From Vasconcelosia minhoensis LEGE 07310 (lineage in GTDB: Bacteria > Cyanobacteriota > Cyanobacteriia > Phormidesmidales > Phormidesmidaceae): DNA of 64,000 nucleotides. Made by a program: the position numbers and the translations under genes. Each line of letters starts with the position of its first letter. Positions within the stretch are counted from its first letter, which is position 1. Where the stretch lies: positions 1 through 64,000 of the forward strand of contig NZ_JADEXG010000020.1 in the NCBI RefSeq assembly GCF_015207255.1. Reading direction: 5' to 3'. A model generated the notes under the pieces. The model saw only the letters and a program-made list of their open reading frames with translations, was not told the DNA's origin and searched no databases. This document shows, piece by piece, positions 1 to 8,407 of this stretch.

Positions 1-924
1 GCCGTTAAGCACAAAGCCGTTACTGCCATTCAGGCTAGAGAGCTCTAAACTGCCGCTGTTACCGACAGCGCTGCCGCCAAACACCACGTAGCTCTCGCCA
101 GAATAGCTGCCGTTGGGGTCGGCCAGGTATGCGCCAATAATCAGGTCATCGATGCCGTCGCCGTTGAGGTCCCCGGCCCCGCTCACCGAAATGCCAGAGA
201 AGTCACTGGCATCAATGCCGTTAAGCACAAAGCCGTTGCTGCCATCCAGGCTAGCCAGGTCGAGACTAGCGTTAAAGGCATTCTTGCTGCCAAACACCAC
301 GTAGCTCTCGCCAGAACCGCTGCCGTTGGGGTTAGCACCGTCTGCGCCAATAATCAGGTCATCGATGCCGTCGCCGTTGAGGTCCCCGGCCCCGCTCACC
401 GAACGGCCGGAGCGGTCATAGGCATCAATGCCGTTCAGCACAAAGCCGTTGCTGCCATTCAGGCTAGAGAGTTCTAAACTACCGCTGTTACCGACATCGC
501 TGCCGCCAAACACCACGTAGCTCTCGCCAGAATTGCTGCCGTTGGGGTTAGCACCGTCTGCGCCAATAATCAGGTCATCGATGCCGTCGCCGTTGAGGTC
601 CCCGGCCCCGCTCACCGAAATGCCGGAGCGGTCACCGGCATCAATGCCGTTAATCACAAAGCCGTTGCTGCCATTCAGGCTAGCCAGGTCGAGACTAGCG
701 TTAAAGGCATTCTTGCTGCCAAACACCACGTAGCTCTCGCCAGAACCGCTGCCGTTGGGGTCGGCAGCGAATGCACCAATAATCAGGTCATCGATGCCGT
801 CGCCGTTGAGGTCCCCGGCCCCGCTCACTGAACGGCCGGAGACGTCACTGGCATCAATGCCGTTAATCACAAAGCCGTTGCTGCCGTCTAGATCAGAGAG
901 GTTTAAGACTGAGTTAAATGCCAT
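1..924 (-). CDS. FG-GAP repeat (integrin alpha-like) protein, partial
   Basis: An open frame runs leftwards from ATG at 924-922 off the window edge, 308 codons seen. It consists of beta-propeller FG-GAP repeats of 71-72 residues. Each holds the calcium-binding core DLNGDGIDD followed by LIIGA and then SGESYVVFG. Four full cores are visible at about 793, 580, 364 and 151. Repeats alternate between a type with SKNAFNASLDLASL and a type with GNSGSLELSSL, giving a 429-bp higher-order unit of very similar DNA. No signal peptide is seen, since the first residues (MAFNSVLNLSDL) already enter a repeat. Cyanobacterial proteins of this kind are usually very long, secreted or surface-bound, often through C-terminal type I signals; that part lies outside the window. 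Function unknown; adhesion or matrix role is inference. Confidence 0.85.
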   Translation of the reverse strand, partial: MAFNSVLNLSDLDGSNGFVINGIDASDVSGRSVSGAGDLNGDGIDDLIIGAFAADPNGSGSGESYVVFGSKNAFNASLDLASLNGSNGFVINGIDAGDRSGISVSGAGDLNGDGIDDLIIGADGANPNGSNSGESYVVFGGSDVGNSGSLELSSLNGSNGFVLNGIDAYDRSGRSVSGAGDLNGDGIDDLIIGADGANPNGSGSGESYVVFGSKNAFNASLDLASLDGSNGFVLNGIDASDFSGISVSGAGDLNGDGIDDLIIGAYLADPNGSYSGESYVVFGGSAVGNSGSLELSSLNGSNGFVLNG

Positions 925-1078
925 GGTGGTTCTATTTATACGAATAGGTCTAAGTGAATTCTCGGAAGTTATATTTTAAAATTTACCATCGGCTACCTGC
1001 TCTCCGATTCTGCATCGGTAAGTTTTGGATAAAATTTTACAAACGTGCGCCATGGGTATAGTTTGCAAAAAGTAGAAG

Positions 1079-1181
1079 CCTTTCCCCTTCTCCCCGAGGA
1101 GAAAGGGGAAAGGAACTCGGCCCGAAAGCTGAGCAAAACTCAAAGTCCCTCGCCCGGGGGAGAGGGATTTAGGGTGAGGGC
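1079..1181. repeat. dispersed CCCTCTCCC-type intergenic repeat
   Basis: Two hairpin-forming blocks sit side by side. At 1079-1113 a 15-nt pyrimidine arm pairs with a purine arm that has one extra A. At 1146-1167 TCCCTC pairs with GAGGGA across a CG-rich loop, followed by GATTTAGGGTGAGGG. Sequences of this form occur as scattered intergenic elements in many cyanobacterial and other bacterial genomes. It is probably a non-autonomous repeat. Confidence 0.6.
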
Positions 1182-1219
1182 TGGCAAAACTGGGATGCGC
1201 ATGCGTGCTGCTGCCTGCA

Positions 1220-1263
1220 CTGAGCCGGTGACGACTGGGGTAGCGCAGTCGTCACCGGCTCAG
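1220..1263. repeat. perfect 18-bp inverted repeat (hairpin)
   Basis: Arm 1220-1237 is perfectly complementary to arm 1246-1263, with an 8-nt loop GGGTAGCG. The stem is GC-rich and very stable. It lies about 90 bp beyond the stop codon of the minus-strand permease gene. It has no T tract on either side, so it is not a canonical intrinsic terminator. It may slow 3' exonucleases or belong to a repeat family. Confidence 0.75.
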
Positions 1264-1353
1264 GCATCCCATTGCGAGGACCCGCCTAGCCAGTCGTGAA
1301 GATGTCCTGGTCGTTGAGCGCCAATGCTTCCCTAGCCGACTGAGGTCCCACTG

Positions 1354-3039
1354 CTAACCCTGTCTAGCCTTAGCAATTTGCCAGCTGAGTAAAACAACCG
1401 GCAACAGCCCCACCAGCAAAATCATCAGAGCTGGAGCCGCCGCCTCGATCAGCCGCTCGTCTGAGGCGTACTGGTAAACCTGCACCGCTAGCGTGTCAAA
1501 GTTAAACGGGCGCATCACCAGCGTGGCGGGGAGTTCCTTCATCACGTCGACAAAGACCAGCATCACCGCTGTCAGCAGGCTGCCGCTAAGCAGTGGCGCA
1601 TGGACCTGAGCCAGCGTGCGAGTCGGCGTGTAGCCCAAGCTGCGAGAGGCGTCATCCAGGCTGGGACGAATTTTTGCCAGGCCAGACTCAACAGCGCTGA
1701 GGGAAACCGCCAGAAATCGCACCGAGTAGGCAAAAACCAGCGCCGCAATCGTACCGCTGATCAGCAGCCCCACAGAGATACCCAGCGGCTGGAGCCCGGT
1801 CGCGATCGCGCGATCCAGCCGGGTCACGGGCAGCAAAATGCCAACGGCAATCACCGAGCCGGGAATAGCATAGCCCATAGCCGCTACCCGCACGCCAAAC
1901 CGCATGGGCGGACTGTTCTGTAACCGCACGCCATAGGCCAGAATCAGCGAGAGCACGCTGACGACTCCTGCCGTAATCAGCGCCAGCAGCAGGCTGTGAT
2001 AGGTCAGGGGCCAAAAATTTGAGTCTAGAGTCTGGTCGGCATGGGTGACGGTCATATGCAGCAGCAGTCCGCCAGGCAGCAGCAGTCCCAGCCCAATCGG
2101 CAGGCTACAGGCCGCCAGCGCTAGCAGGGCTCGCCAGCCGCGCAGGTCATAGGCCGTGAGCGACTGAAACCGGTTCGCCGTTTGGTAGTATCGGGCCTGC
2201 CGCCGCGACCAGCGCTCCAGTAAAATTAGCACCAGGATAAACAGCATCAGCACCGCCGCCAGCTGTGCCGCCGCAGTGCGATCGCCCAGGCTCAGCCAGG
2301 TCCGATAAATACCCGTCGTGAAGGTAGAAACGCCAAAATATTGCACTGTGCCAAAATCGTTGAGCGTTTCCATTAGGGCCAGGGCGGTACCTGCCGCGAT
2401 CGCGGGTCTAGCCAGCGGCAGGGCCACCGTAAAGAAACTGCGCCAAGGGGTACAGCCCAGTGCCCGACTGGCCTCTAGGGTACAGCTTGACTGCTCCAGA
2501 AAAGTAACCCTGGACAGCATGTAGACATAGGGATAGAGGGTAAGGCTGAAAAGCGCGATCGCGCCCCCGAGCGATCGCAAATTGGGAAACCAATAGTCCG
2601 CAACCCCTTCCCAGCCAAAAAGCGATCGCAGCGTGGTCTGGACAGGCCCAAAATATTCTAGAAAATCAGTGTAGGTATAGGCCAGCAGATAGGCCGGGGC
2701 CGCCAGCGGCAGCAGCAGCGCCCATTCTAAAATGCGGCTACCCGGGAACCGACACATTGACACCAGCCAGGCCGTCCCAACTCCCAGCAGCAATACGCCA
2801 GACCCGACCCCCAGCATCAGCCCCAGCGAGTTGAGGATGTACCGGGTCAGCACTGTCTCGGCCAGATGCGCCCAGACATCGCTGGAATTAGTGAATACGC
2901 TACTGAGGACAACCAGCACCGGCAGCATAGTCAGCAGCGCAATCAGCAGCACTGCTGCGGTCCAGCTATTCCATAATGAAGCGCTCGCCTGTTTAAGCGG
3001 AGCCAGAGCTTTAGCCAAAAGGGGCCATTTTGCAGTCAT
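1354..3039 (-). CDS. iron(III) ABC transporter permease, FutB/SfuB-like
   Basis: 561-residue inner-membrane permease with two fused six-helix BPD_transp_1 halves, the usual length for the FutB/FbpB family that imports ferric iron from a periplasmic binding protein. Recognisable features are the first hydrophobic helix near residues 30-50, the EAA-type loop around LEASRALGCTPWRSFFTVALPLARPA (about residues 188-213, slightly split here), NDFGTVQYFG, and a second EAA loop LDDASRSLGYTPTRTLAQVHAP in the C-terminal half. The ATP-binding and substrate-binding partners are not in the window. FbpB-like and thiamine permeases share this architecture, so the substrate is inferred. The divergent neighbour is a DUF1003 gene 195 bp away. 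Confidence 0.85.
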   Translation of the reverse strand: MTAKWPLLAKALAPLKQASASLWNSWTAAVLLIALLTMLPVLVVLSSVFTNSSDVWAHLAETVLTRYILNSLGLMLGVGSGVLLLGVGTAWLVSMCRFPGSRILEWALLLPLAAPAYLLAYTYTDFLEYFGPVQTTLRSLFGWEGVADYWFPNLRSLGGAIALFSLTLYPYVYMLSRVTFLEQSSCTLEASRALGCTPWRSFFTVALPLARPAIAAGTALALMETLNDFGTVQYFGVSTFTTGIYRTWLSLGDRTAAAQLAAVLMLFILVLILLERWSRRQARYYQTANRFQSLTAYDLRGWRALLALAACSLPIGLGLLLPGGLLLHMTVTHADQTLDSNFWPLTYHSLLLALITAGVVSVLSLILAYGVRLQNSPPMRFGVRVAAMGYAIPGSVIAVGILLPVTRLDRAIATGLQPLGISVGLLISGTIAALVFAYSVRFLAVSLSAVESGLAKIRPSLDDASRSLGYTPTRTLAQVHAPLLSGSLLTAVMLVFVDVMKELPATLVMRPFNFDTLAVQVYQYASDERLIEAAAPALMILLVGLLPVVLLSWQIAKARQG

Positions 3040-3233
3040 ACTCCCTTTAGAGCGATAGTAAAGCTACTCTAGCATTCTGTATCGGTGGGCTGAATAGCAG
3101 ACCGCTGGCGCTTCAGCCAGCCTGATGATCCGGCTGACCGAGTGCAGATAGGGAACTTTGTATACTGTCTCCGATGTCACTATGCTGCCGTTAAACTGGG
3201 CTATAGGGTTAAACGTACCTCCGAAGGGTACTG

Positions 3234-3866
3234 GTGAACGTGGATACTTTCTCTCAAAACTCGCACTCTGTGATTCATATGTCCGCAGGCTCTGTTTACG
3301 TTAACGGCGAAAAATATCCTCTGCCCGAGCAGGTGGTTCAGAACATTGAAACGGTCATTGGCCTTCAGGCCAAACAGGTCCAGACCGAGCCGCTGCATAA
3401 ACAGCTGCTAGAGAAAGTAGCGGCGGCCTTTGGAACGGCCGCTTTTTTGTATACGCTAATCCTGTTTTTTGTCGTGTGGATAGGCTGGAGCCACCTAACA
3501 GGGGAACCTACGCTGCTGTTTAACCTGCCTAAGTACGATTTGCAAAATCAGATGCTGGATACGGCCGCTTTGCTAATCGCTACGGGGGTGCTGGTGCATC
3601 AAACTCGTCAAGAAAAGCTGGCCGAGCAGCGATCGCACCTGATGTTGCAAATCAACCTTTTAACTGAGCAAAAAACTGCAAAGCTGATCGCCCTGCTAGA
3701 AGAAATGCGGGCAGACCTGCCTGAGCTCCGCGATCGCAAAGACTGGGAAGCTGAAATCATGCAGCAGGCGACTGACCCGCAGGTCGTGCTAGATATTTTG
3801 CAGGAGAACCTGCAAGACGATGACGCAATCGCGGATTTGACCTCTGACGTCACCCCAAGCGCCTAG
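3234..3866 (+). CDS. DUF1003 membrane protein
   Basis: 210 residues from a GTG start; a weak GAAGGG lies 6 nt upstream. An ATG at residue 16 is a possible alternative. Two hydrophobic segments, about residues 64-86 and 108-124, are followed by HQTRQEKLAEQRSHLMLQINLLTEQKTAKLIALLEEM, the conserved soluble coiled tail of DUF1003 proteins. The extreme C-terminus is acidic. The family is widespread and of unknown function. It stands alone and is transcribed away from the iron permease gene. Confidence 0.8.
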   Translation: MNVDTFSQNSHSVIHMSAGSVYVNGEKYPLPEQVVQNIETVIGLQAKQVQTEPLHKQLLEKVAAAFGTAAFLYTLILFFVVWIGWSHLTGEPTLLFNLPKYDLQNQMLDTAALLIATGVLVHQTRQEKLAEQRSHLMLQINLLTEQKTAKLIALLEEMRADLPELRDRKDWEAEIMQQATDPQVVLDILQENLQDDDAIADLTSDVTPSA

Positions 3867-4018
3867 TCAGAAACTGAAGATTTAGCCAGCATGTGCCTCA
3901 TTTCTACTACGTCTGTAATTTTCGCCGAGTGAGACGCCGCGGGCCGCGACTACCATAGAGGCAGAGAGTCACGTCAACCGGGCCGAGCGCGGTGCATCCG
4001 CCATTAGGGAGTCAGACT

Positions 4019-4291
4019 ATGAGTGCTGAGAAAACGTTCCACCGCGCTAACTGTCGCTTTCACCTGCGCAACTATACGCGCTGGCGGCAGCTGCAAAGCA
4101 AGACTCAGATTCTGCGATCGCAGGTCGGCTTTGCCGAAACTCCGTCCACCTGTTCATCAGTCTGCCAGGGCTGTCTTAACTACCACGGCCTGAGCTACGG
4201 CACCCGCCAGGCCACTCGCACGCTGCTGGTTTGCGCTATCCATCCCTACGGCTGGCAGCAGGAAGCGCCTTGCCCCGACTGGGGCGGCTGA
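4019..4291 (+). CDS. small cysteine-containing protein, cyanobacterial, unknown
   Basis: 90 residues from ATG 4019, chosen over an upstream GTG at 3992 because AGGGA stands 8 nt before it. The C-terminal half has CQGCLNYHG, then LVCAIHPYGW and CPDW. The Cys-x2-Cys plus two later Cys would suit a small metal site. I recall similar C..C.NYHG/CPDW proteins as conserved hypotheticals in cyanobacteria. No function can be assigned. Confidence 0.7.
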   Translation: MSAEKTFHRANCRFHLRNYTRWRQLQSKTQILRSQVGFAETPSTCSSVCQGCLNYHGLSYGTRQATRTLLVCAIHPYGWQQEAPCPDWGG

Positions 4292-4328
4292 ACCGGGTCA
4301 ATTTTTTGCGCTTCACCCGAGAGTAGGC

Positions 4329-5123
4329 TTAATCAATCGCTGCTTTTAGCTCTCGGCAAAATTTGCCAATGGCCGCTAATCCTTCTTCAGAGGAACCCTC
4401 AGCCAGCCGTTTGACAAAGGCGCTGCCGACAATCACGGCGTCAGCTCCCCACTGCCTGAGCTGTTGAGCCTGCTCTGGGGCCGATACGCCAAACCCAACC
4501 CCGACCGGATTTTCAGTCGTGCTGCGCAGCTCGGCGAGCAAATCCTTAACCCGGTCGGCAATACCGCTGCGAACGCCGGTGACGCCGGTGACGCTGACCA
4601 GGTAGATAAATCCCTGGGAGCGGGCCGCGATTTCGCGGATACGGGCCGCCGGTGTCGTCGGTGCCACCAGCAGCGTTACTTCAATGCCAATGGCCTGGGC
4701 CAGAGATAGCAGACTCTCCATTTCCTCTAAGGGCAGATCGGGGACGACTAAGCCTCGAGCCCCAGCATTATAAATGTCTTGTAGAAAAGCTTCGATACCT
4801 CGATTCAAGATCGGGTTGTAGTAGGTAAATAGTATCAGCGGCGCTGAAAGCTGTGGGCTGATCTGCTCCACCAAGGTCAGCACGTCGTCTAGCCGGACGC
4901 CGCGCTGCAAAGCGCGCGTTGCAGCCGCCTGAATCACCGGGCCATCAGCCAGCGGGTCAGAGTAGGGGACGCCCAGCTCAATTAGGTCAGCACCGCTACG
5001 ATCAAGCACCCGTAGGGCTTCAGCCGTCGTCTCTAATTCTGGGTCGCCCGCCGTAATGAAGGGAATTAGGGCGCACTGTTTGAGATCGCGCAGCCGCTTA
5101 AACTGTTCAGACACAGAGATCAT
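4329..5123 (-). CDS. trpA: tryptophan synthase alpha subunit
   Basis: 264 residues, normal length. TrpA cleaves indole-3-glycerol phosphate to indole and glyceraldehyde-3-phosphate and passes indole to TrpB through a tunnel. Seen: [13 protein letters not shown] near the N-terminus, the catalytic Glu in [11 protein letters not shown] and the catalytic Asp in PLADGPVIQ, then GVGFGVS and the phosphate-binding loop [11 protein letters not shown]. It follows DUF3007 and ndhL on the same strand; this order is common in cyanobacteria although the products are unrelated. trpB is not in the window. Confidence 0.96.
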   Translation of the reverse strand: MISVSEQFKRLRDLKQCALIPFITAGDPELETTAEALRVLDRSGADLIELGVPYSDPLADGPVIQAAATRALQRGVRLDDVLTLVEQISPQLSAPLILFTYYNPILNRGIEAFLQDIYNAGARGLVVPDLPLEEMESLLSLAQAIGIEVTLLVAPTTPAARIREIAARSQGFIYLVSVTGVTGVRSGIADRVKDLLAELRSTTENPVGVGFGVSAPEQAQQLRQWGADAVIVGSAFVKRLAEGSSEEGLAAIGKFCRELKAAID

Positions 5124-5198
5124 AAAAACCTAATCGGGCGCTCGTTCACATTTTGTTCATATACAGTGCAGAACTCTAGATTACAACGCCTGGTTCAG

Positions 5199-5531
5199 CT
5201 ATTTTGGCTGTTTCGGTTCGGCTTCTTTGATCTGCCGCTCTTGCTCAATCTCTGCCTGGAGCGCTGCCAGCTCCGCCGGCGTCATTTGGTCCAGCCGCTT
5301 TTGTAAGACGGCATCTTCGTAGTCTTTGAGCTGCTGATTGTAGGTCATGTTTTTACCTAGCACCCGGGTCAGGTAGGTAATCACCCAGCCGAGCAACCCA
5401 CCGACAAAAATAACCTGGCTCCAGATTCCCGCTGACAGGCGATCAAACCCCGCTTGCAAGAACAGCAGATACAGCCCGCCGCCAGCGATAAATACCCCGA
5501 GGCCAATTCCAATTACGTCAATCCGCCGCAT
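5199..5531 (-). CDS. DUF3007 family membrane protein
   Basis: 110 residues. Two hydrophobic helices, about residues 5-25 and 36-56, precede a charged helical tail beginning YNQQLKDYEDAVLQKRLDQMTPAELAALQAEIEQE. This matches the DUF3007 family found in cyanobacteria and plants. It starts 8 nt after the ndhL stop codon, so the two are almost certainly co-transcribed. The coupling to ndhL suggests a thylakoid role, which is inference. Confidence 0.8.
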   Translation of the reverse strand: MRRIDVIGIGLGVFIAGGGLYLLFLQAGFDRLSAGIWSQVIFVGGLLGWVITYLTRVLGKNMTYNQQLKDYEDAVLQKRLDQMTPAELAALQAEIEQERQIKEAEPKQPK

Positions 5532-5539
5532 CGCCTGGC

Positions 5540-5761
5540 CTAGACTTCACGTCGCTGGGGGCGGAAGTTGAGCAGTGGGCTGAGCAGCAGCATACCCGGA
5601 AAAAAGACAAACATCAGCGCGTATAAAATCAGGCGCTCCACCGAGCTCACCGTATTCCAGCGCAGCTTCAGGTAGTACATCAGCGCCGCCGGAATCACCA
5701 GCAAATACAGTCCGCCCAGGGCAGCATAGAGGAGAGCCGCAATCAGCATAGGTTCCGTCAC
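5540..5761 (-). CDS. ndhL: NAD(P)H-quinone oxidoreductase subunit L
   Basis: 73-residue thylakoid membrane subunit of NDH-1, the complex used for respiration, cyclic electron flow and CO2 uptake. Two membrane helices are visible (about residues 6-30 and 44-62), separated by KLRWNTVSSVERLILYALMF, typical of NdhL. It is first in the ndhL-DUF3007-trpA run. NdhL is an oxygenic-photosynthesis-specific subunit, so it helps place the organism. Confidence 0.92.
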   Translation of the reverse strand: MTEPMLIAALLYAALGGLYLLVIPAALMYYLKLRWNTVSSVERLILYALMFVFFPGMLLLSPLLNFRPQRREV

Positions 5762-5907
5762 TCAGGTTCAGCTATATAATCTTAGCGCTTTCCCGGCGGG
5801 TGGGCGCGGGGTGAATAGCGCGATCGCGGCAATTCAGATTAGCTGAATAGGTTGCGCTTAACCCAAGTTGGTGCTCGAATAGATTGGGGAAAGCTTAGGC
5901 ATCCTCT

Positions 5908-5991
5908 GGGGGCGTGGCGGAATGGTAGACGCTGCGGATTTAAAATCCGTTGACCGTTAAGGTCGTGAGGGTTCAAGTCCCTCCGCCCCTA
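5908..5991 (+). tRNA. tRNA-Leu (UAA anticodon), no intron
   Basis: 84-nt cloverleaf. Acceptor GGGGGCG (5908-5914) pairs with CGCCCCT (5984-5990), with one G-U pair. The anticodon loop TTTAAAA at 5939-5945 has anticodon TAA at 5941-5943. A long variable arm GACC-GTTAA-GGTC and T arm GAGGG-TTCAAGT-CCCTC follow. Discriminator is A5991; CCA is not encoded. The group I intron that interrupts this gene in many cyanobacteria is absent. The last three bases also form the larC stop codon on the other strand. Confidence 0.96.
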
Positions 5992-7332
5992 TTCAGAAGC
6001 CCGGATTGCCGCTCTGTGGATGAGCTGGTCGGAGCCCAGCGCCAATGCCGCCTGATGGACCTGCTTCCAGGGCACGCCGTGGATCTGGGCCAATCGGGCA
6101 CAGTCTTCGTACTCAGGCTGGAGATTCAGAATCTCACCCCCGGCCTGGTAGCGGGCAATCTTGACCTGCACTTCGCCGTAGGGCGTTGCGATCGCGGCCC
6201 ACTGCCGCTGCAAAACCTGCCGCTGCTGCACAGTCGAGCGTACGCCCAGAGTCGTCGTCTCACGGAAAAGTACTGCCGTACAGGCCGCTGCCGCCTGGGG
6301 CGGACAGAGCACCGTCACCAAAGTTCCGGGGCGGCACTTCTTCATACTCACCGGCTGGGTGAACACATCGACGGCCCCGGCGGCAAAGAGCTGGTCATAG
6401 AGATAGCCAATGCCCTGAGGGCTAAAGTCGTCGAGCTGGGTTTCAAGCTGGCTGATCGCTTCGGTCTGGGCGGCGGAGATAGAAGGTTTGGCATCAACAT
6501 GCTGGTGCTCGGTAGGGCTAGCGGGGAACCGCTCAGGCTCGGACGCTGCCCCCACCCACAGCCGCAGAATATTCGGAATGGGCAGGTCATGGCCGCCAGC
6601 ACCCAGCCCTACCTTCTGCAAAGTCATGGGCGGCGGTGGGCCAAACTGGGTGGCGAGGGCGGTCGCGATCGCAGCCCCCGTTGGCGTCACCAGCTCTTTC
6701 TCAATGCCGTTGCTGTAGACCGGCACCTGAGCCATCGTCAGCAGCCGCAGCACGGCGGGGGCAGGCACCGGTAGCAGGCCATGGGCCGCGCGGACTAATC
6801 CACCGCCGGTAGGCAGCGCCGAGCAGTAGAGCGTATCGACCTGGAGCCAGTCTAGGCCCAAGCAGGTACCAACGATATCGACAATGGCATCGACCGCGCC
6901 AACTTCGTGGAAATGAACCTGCTCAGGGGCAATACCATGTACGGCAGCTTCGGCCTGGGCCAGCTGTTGGAAGATAGCCAGACTCTGCGCTGTTACCGGC
7001 TCGGGCAGCTCCGCCGCCTGAATCAGGGCCTCAATTTGGGGCAGCTGTCGCCCCTGGGAATGACTGTGCCCATGGCTATGCCCATGGCTATGCCCGCGGC
7101 TGTGCTCACCTGTCTCGGGCGGAAGCAAATCGACATGCAGCTGGGTGGCGACCTGCTGCTGCCGTTCTACCCGCTCGGCCCAAAGCTTAAATTCTCCGTG
7201 CAGGGGAAGCCGTTCGAGCTGCTCCACCAGATAGTCTAGGGGAACGCCCGCATTGACTAGCGCCCCCAGGCACATATCTCCGGCAATCCCAGTGGGGCAG
7301 TCTAGATAGGCTAGGGTTTTCATAACAGGCAT
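5989..7332 (-). CDS. larC: LarC-type nickel insertion protein (nickel-pincer cofactor)
   Basis: 447 residues, normal length. LarC uses CTP to insert nickel into the pyridinium bis-thiocarboxylate mononucleotide that makes the NPN cofactor. Seen: [23 protein letters not shown] at the N-terminus, a His-rich loop at about residues 77-92 ([16 protein letters not shown]) for nickel, [16 protein letters not shown], and the C-terminal domain with [11 protein letters not shown] at 7323 is an alternative start three codons in. Neither larA, larB nor larE is in the window, so the client enzyme is unknown. The TAG stop lies inside the 3' end of the convergent tRNA gene. Confidence 0.92.
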   Translation of the reverse strand: MPVMKTLAYLDCPTGIAGDMCLGALVNAGVPLDYLVEQLERLPLHGEFKLWAERVERQQQVATQLHVDLLPPETGEHSRGHSHGHSHGHSHSQGRQLPQIEALIQAAELPEPVTAQSLAIFQQLAQAEAAVHGIAPEQVHFHEVGAVDAIVDIVGTCLGLDWLQVDTLYCSALPTGGGLVRAAHGLLPVPAPAVLRLLTMAQVPVYSNGIEKELVTPTGAAIATALATQFGPPPPMTLQKVGLGAGGHDLPIPNILRLWVGAASEPERFPASPTEHQHVDAKPSISAAQTEAISQLETQLDDFSPQGIGYLYDQLFAAGAVDVFTQPVSMKKCRPGTLVTVLCPPQAAAACTAVLFRETTTLGVRSTVQQRQVLQRQWAAIATPYGEVQVKIARYQAGGEILNLQPEYEDCARLAQIHGVPWKQVHQAALALGSDQLIHRAAIRASE

Positions 7333-7430
7333 TCCAAAGCGGGAAGAGCCGCTGCGATAATGGAGATGCCCCGATTTTAAAGCAGATCCCTATTCGCGTT
7401 TTATTCCCGACTTCGTCTCTAATAGGCAGC

Positions 7431-8084
7431 ATGACGACTCAGTATAGAATCCATCCGCAAAACCCCCAGCCGCGTCAGGTGGAAGCCGTGCGAGCCACGC
7501 TACAGCAGGGGGCTGTTTTGCTTTACCCCACCGATACGGTTTATGCCATCGGCTGTGACCTCAGCAATCAGGCCGCGATCAAGCGCGTCCGTCAGCTGAA
7601 ACAGCTGTCTAACGATAAGCCCTTGACCTTTCTCTGCTCGTCGCTTTCCAATATTGCTCGCTTTGCCCAGGTGAGCGACCCGGCCTACCGCTTAATCAAG
7701 CATCTAATTCCGGGTCCCTATACCTTTCTGCTACCGGCGAGCCGCGAGGTGCCCAAGCTGGTAATGAATCCCAAACGGCGGACGACCGGCATTCGCGTGC
7801 CCAATAATCCGCTTTGCCTGGCAGTGATTAAGGCTCTGGGAAATCCAATTATTTCGACCTCAGCGCTCTCGGTCGCTAGGCAAGCCGATGACGAACCCCT
7901 GTCTAAAGCCGAGCTGTTCGACCGGTTGGGCAGCCAGGTGGATGGCATTGTCGATACCGAGACTGAGCTGGGCTATCAGGTGTCAACTATTCTGGATTTT
8001 ACCGGCAAAGACCCGGTGATTACCCGTCAGGGGCAGGGCTGGCAGGACGCGATCGCATGGGGAGCCAGCCTTGCCCAATCGTAG
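7431..8084 (+). CDS. YrdC/Sua5/YciO-family threonylcarbamoyl-AMP synthase-like protein
   Basis: 217 residues, single YrdC domain. The family makes L-threonylcarbamoyladenylate from Thr, bicarbonate and ATP for tRNA t6A37. Seen: LLYPTDTVYAIGCD, the KQLSNDKPLTFLC segment with the conserved KxR-like basic patch, LIPGPYTFLLPA, RTTGIRVPNN and ISTSAL. The composition and length suggest the YciO-like branch common in cyanobacteria rather than classical TsaC/Sua5, so in vivo activity is uncertain. It is divergent from larC across a 98-bp gap. Confidence 0.88.
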   Translation: MTTQYRIHPQNPQPRQVEAVRATLQQGAVLLYPTDTVYAIGCDLSNQAAIKRVRQLKQLSNDKPLTFLCSSLSNIARFAQVSDPAYRLIKHLIPGPYTFLLPASREVPKLVMNPKRRTTGIRVPNNPLCLAVIKALGNPIISTSALSVARQADDEPLSKAELFDRLGSQVDGIVDTETELGYQVSTILDFTGKDPVITRQGQGWQDAIAWGASLAQS

Positions 8085-8096
8085 ACTGTTCGTTCA

Positions 8097-8407
8097 ACTG
8101 GCACAGGCCATAGCGAGCGAGCTTAGCGCCTCTAGTGAATTTAGCCTAGATTCTGTAAGCCTTTTTGGTAAATTATTCTGGCGATTACATTCGGGACTAA
8201 GAACGGATTTTTGTCACTTCCTGGCAGGTTCAGCTGTGACAGTTTTCCGGGATACTGTCACAAGGATGAAACGGTCAAGGCGAAGCTCTTTTTAGAGTGA
8301 AATTGTCAAACGCAGCCGGGTTGGCAGACTCGCCCAGCGCTCTGGCAACCCGATGCAAGTCCCCAGGAAATTGTTATGAAAACCCAATCTACCTCCGGCT
8401 CCAGGAC
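8097..8407 (+). promoter_or_regulatory. structured leader with two stem-loops
   Basis: Between the YrdC-family gene and the body of the next gene are two hairpins. TGTGACAGT (8235-8243) pairs perfectly with ACTGTCACA (8254-8262). CGGGTTG-g-CAGA (8317-8328) pairs with TCTG-g-CAACCCG (8341-8352) around a 12-nt loop. A CAGGA Shine-Dalgarno-like motif follows at about 8363, before ATG 8376, but that ATG opens only a 22-codon frame. I do not recognise a known riboswitch class. Confidence 0.5.

Larger units (their letters stand above)
925..1353. other. intergenic region with repeats
   Basis: This 430-bp gap separates the start of the FG-GAP gene from the end of the iron permease gene, both on the minus strand. 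It holds an AT-rich stretch just upstream of the FG-GAP start (925-1060), which is where that gene's promoter must lie. It also holds two repeat structures, at 1079-1181 and 1220-1263, described separately. I see no convincing gene; the + frame at 1045-1299 runs through the repeats and looks non-coding. Confidence 0.6.

Noticed and set aside
1045-1299. 84-codon + frame
   Set aside because: It runs through the repeats and hairpin described at 1079-1263 and has repeat-like rather than protein-like content.
8235-8262. CRP/SyCRP1-type TGTGA...TCACA operator
   Set aside because: The half-sites are 18 nt apart instead of 6, so this is better explained as a hairpin.
8071-8295. 74-codon + frame overlapping the YrdC-family gene
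   Set aside because: It overlaps the upstream gene and a hairpin, and lacks recognised motifs. More likely leader sequence.
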